From the NCBI GenBank assembly GCA_020435885.1, contig JAGQYU010000249.1, forward strand, positions 1 through 8,345: a DNA stretch of 8,345 nt, written 5' to 3'. Under the pieces are notes generated by a model. That model was not told where the DNA came from, did not search any database, and worked only from the letters and a program-made list of their open reading frames with translations. This DNA is from Flavobacteriaceae bacterium (GTDB lineage Bacteria > Bacteroidota > Bacteroidia > Flavobacteriales > Flavobacteriaceae). Shown one piece after another: positions 6,152 to 8,345 of this stretch. The stretch's first letter is position 1. Each line of letters starts with the position of its first letter. Made by a program: the position numbers and the translations under genes.

Positions 6152-7228
6152 TTAAAGCATTCCACCTGATTCTTTCAGTTTTTCCGCATTCTCGGCTAGT
6201 TTCAATTCTTCAACTATTCTATGGATATCACCGTTCATAATATTATCCAGATCATACATCGTTAAACCAATTCTATGTTCTGTGACACGTCCTTGCGGAT
6301 AATTATAGGTTCTGATCTTTGCAGACCTATCACCACTGGAAACCATACTTTTACGTTTAGCGGCATCTTCTGCTTGCTTCTTCGCCAACTCAGCTTCATA
6401 TAATCTAGAACGTAAAACTTTTATTGCTTTTTCCAGGTTTTTGTGTTGCGACTTTTGATCCTGACACTTAGCTTCAATACCTGTAGGAATGTGCTTTAAC
6501 TGAATGGCAGAATACGTAGTATTTACACTTTGCCCACCCGGACCAGTAGATGTAGTACGGATGATCTTAACATCGCTCATATCTAATTCTACATCAAACT
6601 CTTCAGCTTCCGGCAACACCATTACAGTTGCAGCAGAAGTATGTACCCTTCCTTGTGTCTCAGTTTGCGGTACACGTTGCACTCTATGAACTCCGGCTTC
6701 GAACTTCATATCGCCATACACATCTTCACCAGTAATGCTAAAAATGATCTCTTTAAACCCTCCAGAGGTTCCTTCGTTGGCGTCAACCACTTCGGTTTTC
6801 CATCCTTTATCTGCACAGAATTTTATATACATTCTATATAAATCTCCTGCAAAGATACTGGCCTCATCACCACCTGTACCGGCACGTATTTCCACCATTA
6901 CGTTCTTAGCATCTTCCGGATCTTGAGGTATCAGTAAATAATTAATCTCTTCTTCAAGTTTTTCTACTTTTTCGGTAGCTTCTTCAAGTTCCAACTCTGC
7001 CATTTCTACCATTTCCGCATCAGAGCCATCTTTAATGATCTCATTAGCTTCATCAATATTTTCTAACAACGTTTTGTACTCTTCAGCTTTATCTACAATT
7101 TTTTTTAAGTCTTTATACTCCTTGTTAAGTTGTATATATCGTTTCTGATCACTAATAATATCCGGCTGAATAATTAAATCGGAAACCTCATCAAAACGTT
7201 GTTTTACTATGTTCAATCTATCTATCAT
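6152..7228 (-). CDS. prfA: Peptide chain release factor 1
   Basis: Recognises UAA and UAG stop codons and triggers hydrolysis of peptidyl-tRNA on the ribosome. The 358-aa protein has the usual order. Residues 1-100 are an acidic helical domain. The conserved block AGTGGDEASIFAGDL spans 116-130. The stop-codon reading tripeptide of the P-x-T type is PQT at 187-189, inside RVPQTETQGRVHTS. The catalytic GGQ is at 231-233, in TSTGPGGQSVN, whose Gln is normally methylated by PrmC. The PxT tripeptide, as opposed to SPF, identifies RF1 and excludes RF2. No programmed frameshift site is present, as expected for RF1. The gene has a well-formed promoter at 7248-7276 and a following gap of 106 bp before the next gene on the same strand. 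Confidence 0.97.
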   Translation of the reverse strand: MIDRLNIVKQRFDEVSDLIIQPDIISDQKRYIQLNKEYKDLKKIVDKAEEYKTLLENIDEANEIIKDGSDAEMVEMAELELEEATEKVEKLEEEINYLLIPQDPEDAKNVMVEIRAGTGGDEASIFAGDLYRMYIKFCADKGWKTEVVDANEGTSGGFKEIIFSITGEDVYGDMKFEAGVHRVQRVPQTETQGRVHTSAATVMVLPEAEEFDVELDMSDVKIIRTTSTGPGGQSVNTTYSAIQLKHIPTGIEAKCQDQKSQHKNLEKAIKVLRSRLYEAELAKKQAEDAAKRKSMVSSGDRSAKIRTYNYPQGRVTEHRIGLTMYDLDNIMNGDIHRIVEELKLAENAEKLKESGGML

Positions 7229-7247
7229 CTACAAATTTTTAGTGTTG

Positions 7248-7276
7248 CAAATTTAAGGATTTTTTAATCTTGGCAA
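7248..7276 (-). promoter_or_regulatory. Promoter of prfA (TTG-N18-TAnnTTTG)
   Basis: On the minus strand, TTG at 7276-7274 is followed after 18 bp by TAAATTTG at 7255-7248. This matches the flavobacterial consensus TTG-N17-23-TAnnTTTG in both boxes and spacing. A start point near 7242 would leave a leader of about 14 nt before the prfA ATG. It is the most complete promoter in the window. Confidence 0.7.
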
Positions 7277-7370
7277 TTTTAACGTTTCCAATTATTTAGA
7301 ATACTTATAAATTTCTGTAAAAAGCTACTTTTATTGTATTAAAAGTTACTTTATTAAAGTATTTATTAAT

Positions 7371-7378
7371 TACTTTTG
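7371..7378 (+). promoter_or_regulatory. Candidate -7 promoter box for the cytochrome c gene
   Basis: TACTTTTG matches TAnnTTTG and lies 25 bp before the ATG at 7404, giving a predicted leader of about 20 nt. There is no TTG at the expected upstream distance; the region upstream is a run of A/T with two imperfect repeats of TTACTTTATT-like sequence. The divergent region 7229-7403 carries this promoter and that of prfA, and no gene. Confidence 0.55.
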
Positions 7379-7403
7379 CCTAGTAATTTAAAACTCTACG
7401 TAC

Positions 7404-7841
7404 ATGAAAAAACTACTAGTATTTGTTGGAGCGTTGGCATTTGTTTTTGCCAGCTGTGGAGACAAAAAGAAAGAAGAAGCAAAACCTGAAGCAACTGAGC
7501 CTGTAAAAGAAGAAGTAAAAGCTGAAGAAACTACCCCACAAGAATCTACCGGTGGAGATCAACTAGCTATGGGTGAAAAGTTATTCACTGAAAAAACTTG
7601 TGCTACTTGCCATGCTTTAGACACAAAAATTATAGGCCCATCTATTAAAGACATCGTTAAAATATACGATGAAAAAGAAGCTAACATTGTTAAATTCTTA
7701 AGGGGAAATCAAGAGCCAATCGTTGATACTGATCCTGGCCAAGTAGCTGTTATGAAAGCTAACCTTGACGGATTTGTAAAAGACATGACCGCTGAAGAAT
7801 TACAAGCTGTAGCTGCTTACATGAGAAACGCTGCTAAGTAA
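7404..7841 (+). CDS. Small c-type cytochrome lipoprotein
   Basis: A 145-aa exported mono-haem cytochrome c. Residues 1-18 are a lipoprotein signal peptide (MKKLLVFVGALAFVFASC, lipid-bearing Cys18). Residues 19-52 form a low-complexity Lys/Glu/Pro/Thr linker that should hold the haem domain away from the membrane. The cytochrome domain occupies about 53-145: LAMGEKLFTEKTCATCH carries the CxxCH haem site (Cys66, Cys69, His70), then IGPSIKDI, and a likely distal haem ligand Met117 in VAVMKANL. The C-terminal helix MTAEELQAVAAYMRN is the standard class I ending. It probably serves as an electron carrier in the periplasm, but its partner cannot be told from context: neither neighbour is a respiratory gene. 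It is monocistronic, with a -7 box upstream and an intrinsic terminator downstream. Confidence 0.9.
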   Translation: MKKLLVFVGALAFVFASCGDKKKEEAKPEATEPVKEEVKAEETTPQESTGGDQLAMGEKLFTEKTCATCHALDTKIIGPSIKDIVKIYDEKEANIVKFLRGNQEPIVDTDPGQVAVMKANLDGFVKDMTAEELQAVAAYMRNAAK

Positions 7842-7861
7842 TAGAACAAAATATTTCTTAC

Positions 7862-7893
7862 AAAAAGCATTCTAAATTTAGAATGCTTTTTTT
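7862..7893 (+). terminator. Rho-independent terminator of the cytochrome c gene
   Basis: A perfect 30-bp palindrome, centred between 7876 and 7877, has the half-site AAAAAGCATTCTAAA. In RNA it folds into a stem of up to about 13 bp with a tiny loop, and the plus strand ends in seven Ts (7887-7893). It begins 20 bp after the cytochrome stop codon. The opposite strand has five Ts, so it might work weakly in reverse, but no gene approaches from that side. Confidence 0.9.
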
Positions 7894-7905
7894 ATGCAAA
7901 AAAAG

Positions 7906-7913
7906 TACCTTTG
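7906..7913 (+). promoter_or_regulatory. Candidate -7 promoter box for rlmD
   Basis: TACCTTTG matches TAnnTTTG and lies between the preceding terminator and the ATG at 7921. Only 7 bp separate the box from the start codon, so a normally spaced start point would fall at or within 3 bp of the ATG. No TTG is seen 17-23 bp upstream, where the terminator sequence lies. Confidence 0.5.
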
Positions 7914-7920
7914 ACGCCGT

Positions 7921-8345
7921 ATGAACAGAGCAAAAAAAAATATAGTTTTTGAAAACATTGAAGTGATAGATGCCGGAGCCAAAGGCAAAGCTATCGCCAA
8001 AGCACCGGATGGTAAGGTTATCTTTTTATCCAACGCAGTTCCCGGAGATGTAGTTGATGTGTTAACTCTTAAAAAAAGAAAGGCATACTACGAAGGAAAA
8101 GTAACAGCAATTAAAAAACTTTCCAATAAAAGAACCGAACCAATTTGTGAACATTTTGAAGTTTGCGGCGGTTGCAAATGGCAGCACATGAAATATGAAG
8201 ATCAGCTCTTCTATAAAGAAAAGGAAGTAGTAAATAACCTAACCCGCATCGGTCATTTGACTTTACCAAAAGTCACCCCAATTTTAGGCTCTAAAAAACA
8301 ATATTTCTATCGAAATAAAATGGAGTTTTCCTTTTCTGATAGTCG
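7921..8345 (+). CDS. rlmD: 23S rRNA (uracil-5-)-methyltransferase RlmD/RumA, N-terminal part (cut by right edge)
   Basis: SAM-dependent enzyme that makes 5-methyluridine in 23S rRNA (U1939 in E. coli). The 141 complete codons seen cover the N-terminal TRAM RNA-binding domain (about residues 6-67, with GKAIAKAPDGKVIFLSNAVPGD) and the start of the iron-sulfur region: Cys76, Cys82 and Cys85 in PICEHFEVCGGCKWQHM, three of the four ligands of the [4Fe-4S] cluster. The block YFYRNKMEFSF near the edge is also typical of the family. The fourth Cys, the SAM-binding motifs and the catalytic Cys lie outside the window, so the target uridine cannot be settled: RlmD, RlmC and related RumA-type enzymes share this N-terminus. 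The start ATG directly follows a -7 promoter box, and no Shine-Dalgarno sequence is present. Confidence 0.92.
   Translation, partial: MNRAKKNIVFENIEVIDAGAKGKAIAKAPDGKVIFLSNAVPGDVVDVLTLKKRKAYYEGKVTAIKKLSNKRTEPICEHFEVCGGCKWQHMKYEDQLFYKEKEVVNNLTRIGHLTLPKVTPILGSKKQYFYRNKMEFSFSDS

Noticed and set aside
6504..6926. Three overlapping plus-strand open frames opposite prfA
   Set aside because: They are antisense to the GGQ and PQT regions of release factor 1 and have no promoter or family resemblance.
7229..7403. Divergent prfA/cytochrome intergenic region as a possible small RNA or operator site
   Set aside because: Apart from the two promoter boxes I see only A/T-rich sequence with no stable hairpin or clear inverted repeat.

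Overview
The window looks like chromosomal housekeeping DNA from a member of the Bacteroidota, most likely class Flavobacteriia. The evidence is AT-rich DNA, near-absence of Shine-Dalgarno sequences, promoter boxes of the TAnnTTTG type, a Bacteroidota-type omega subunit, a DUF4835/PorD protein, and the gene order bamD-rpoZ-coaBC-porD-recN. All inter-gene gaps are under 180 bp, and I see no phage, insertion sequence, CRISPR array, tRNA or rRNA.

Layout. Positions 1-640 (minus) hold the N-terminal half of recN, cut by the window edge. Positions 718-3972 (minus) are a tightly packed run transcribed bamD > rpoZ > coaBC > porD, with overlaps of 8-11 bp or a 1-bp gap at each junction. It ends in a clear intrinsic terminator at 657-683, just before recN. 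Positions 4094-6045 (minus) hold an uncharacterised 177-aa gene (probably DUF6913), dapA and a ferritin, closely spaced. prfA (release factor 1) lies at 6152-7228 (minus). A 175-bp divergent intergenic region then separates prfA from a small plus-strand c-type cytochrome lipoprotein gene (7404-7841), which has its own terminator. The start of an rlmD/rumA-type 23S rRNA methyltransferase gene (7921 onward, plus) runs off the right edge.

How the genes relate. bamD and porD both concern the outer membrane (beta-barrel assembly and, by family annotation, type IX secretion). They flank an RNA polymerase subunit and a coenzyme A biosynthesis enzyme, so the operon appears to be a conserved linkage of essential functions and not a pathway. 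The dapA cluster combines lysine/peptidoglycan precursor synthesis with iron storage. The cytochrome is probably a membrane-tethered periplasmic electron carrier.

I found no convincing undescribed system. The points most worth a second look are: replaced active-site residues in the CoaC half of CoaBC; a terminator hairpin lying between a candidate recN promoter and the recN start; -7 promoter boxes placed almost on top of the start codons of bamD and rlmD; and the unknown gene linked to dapA.
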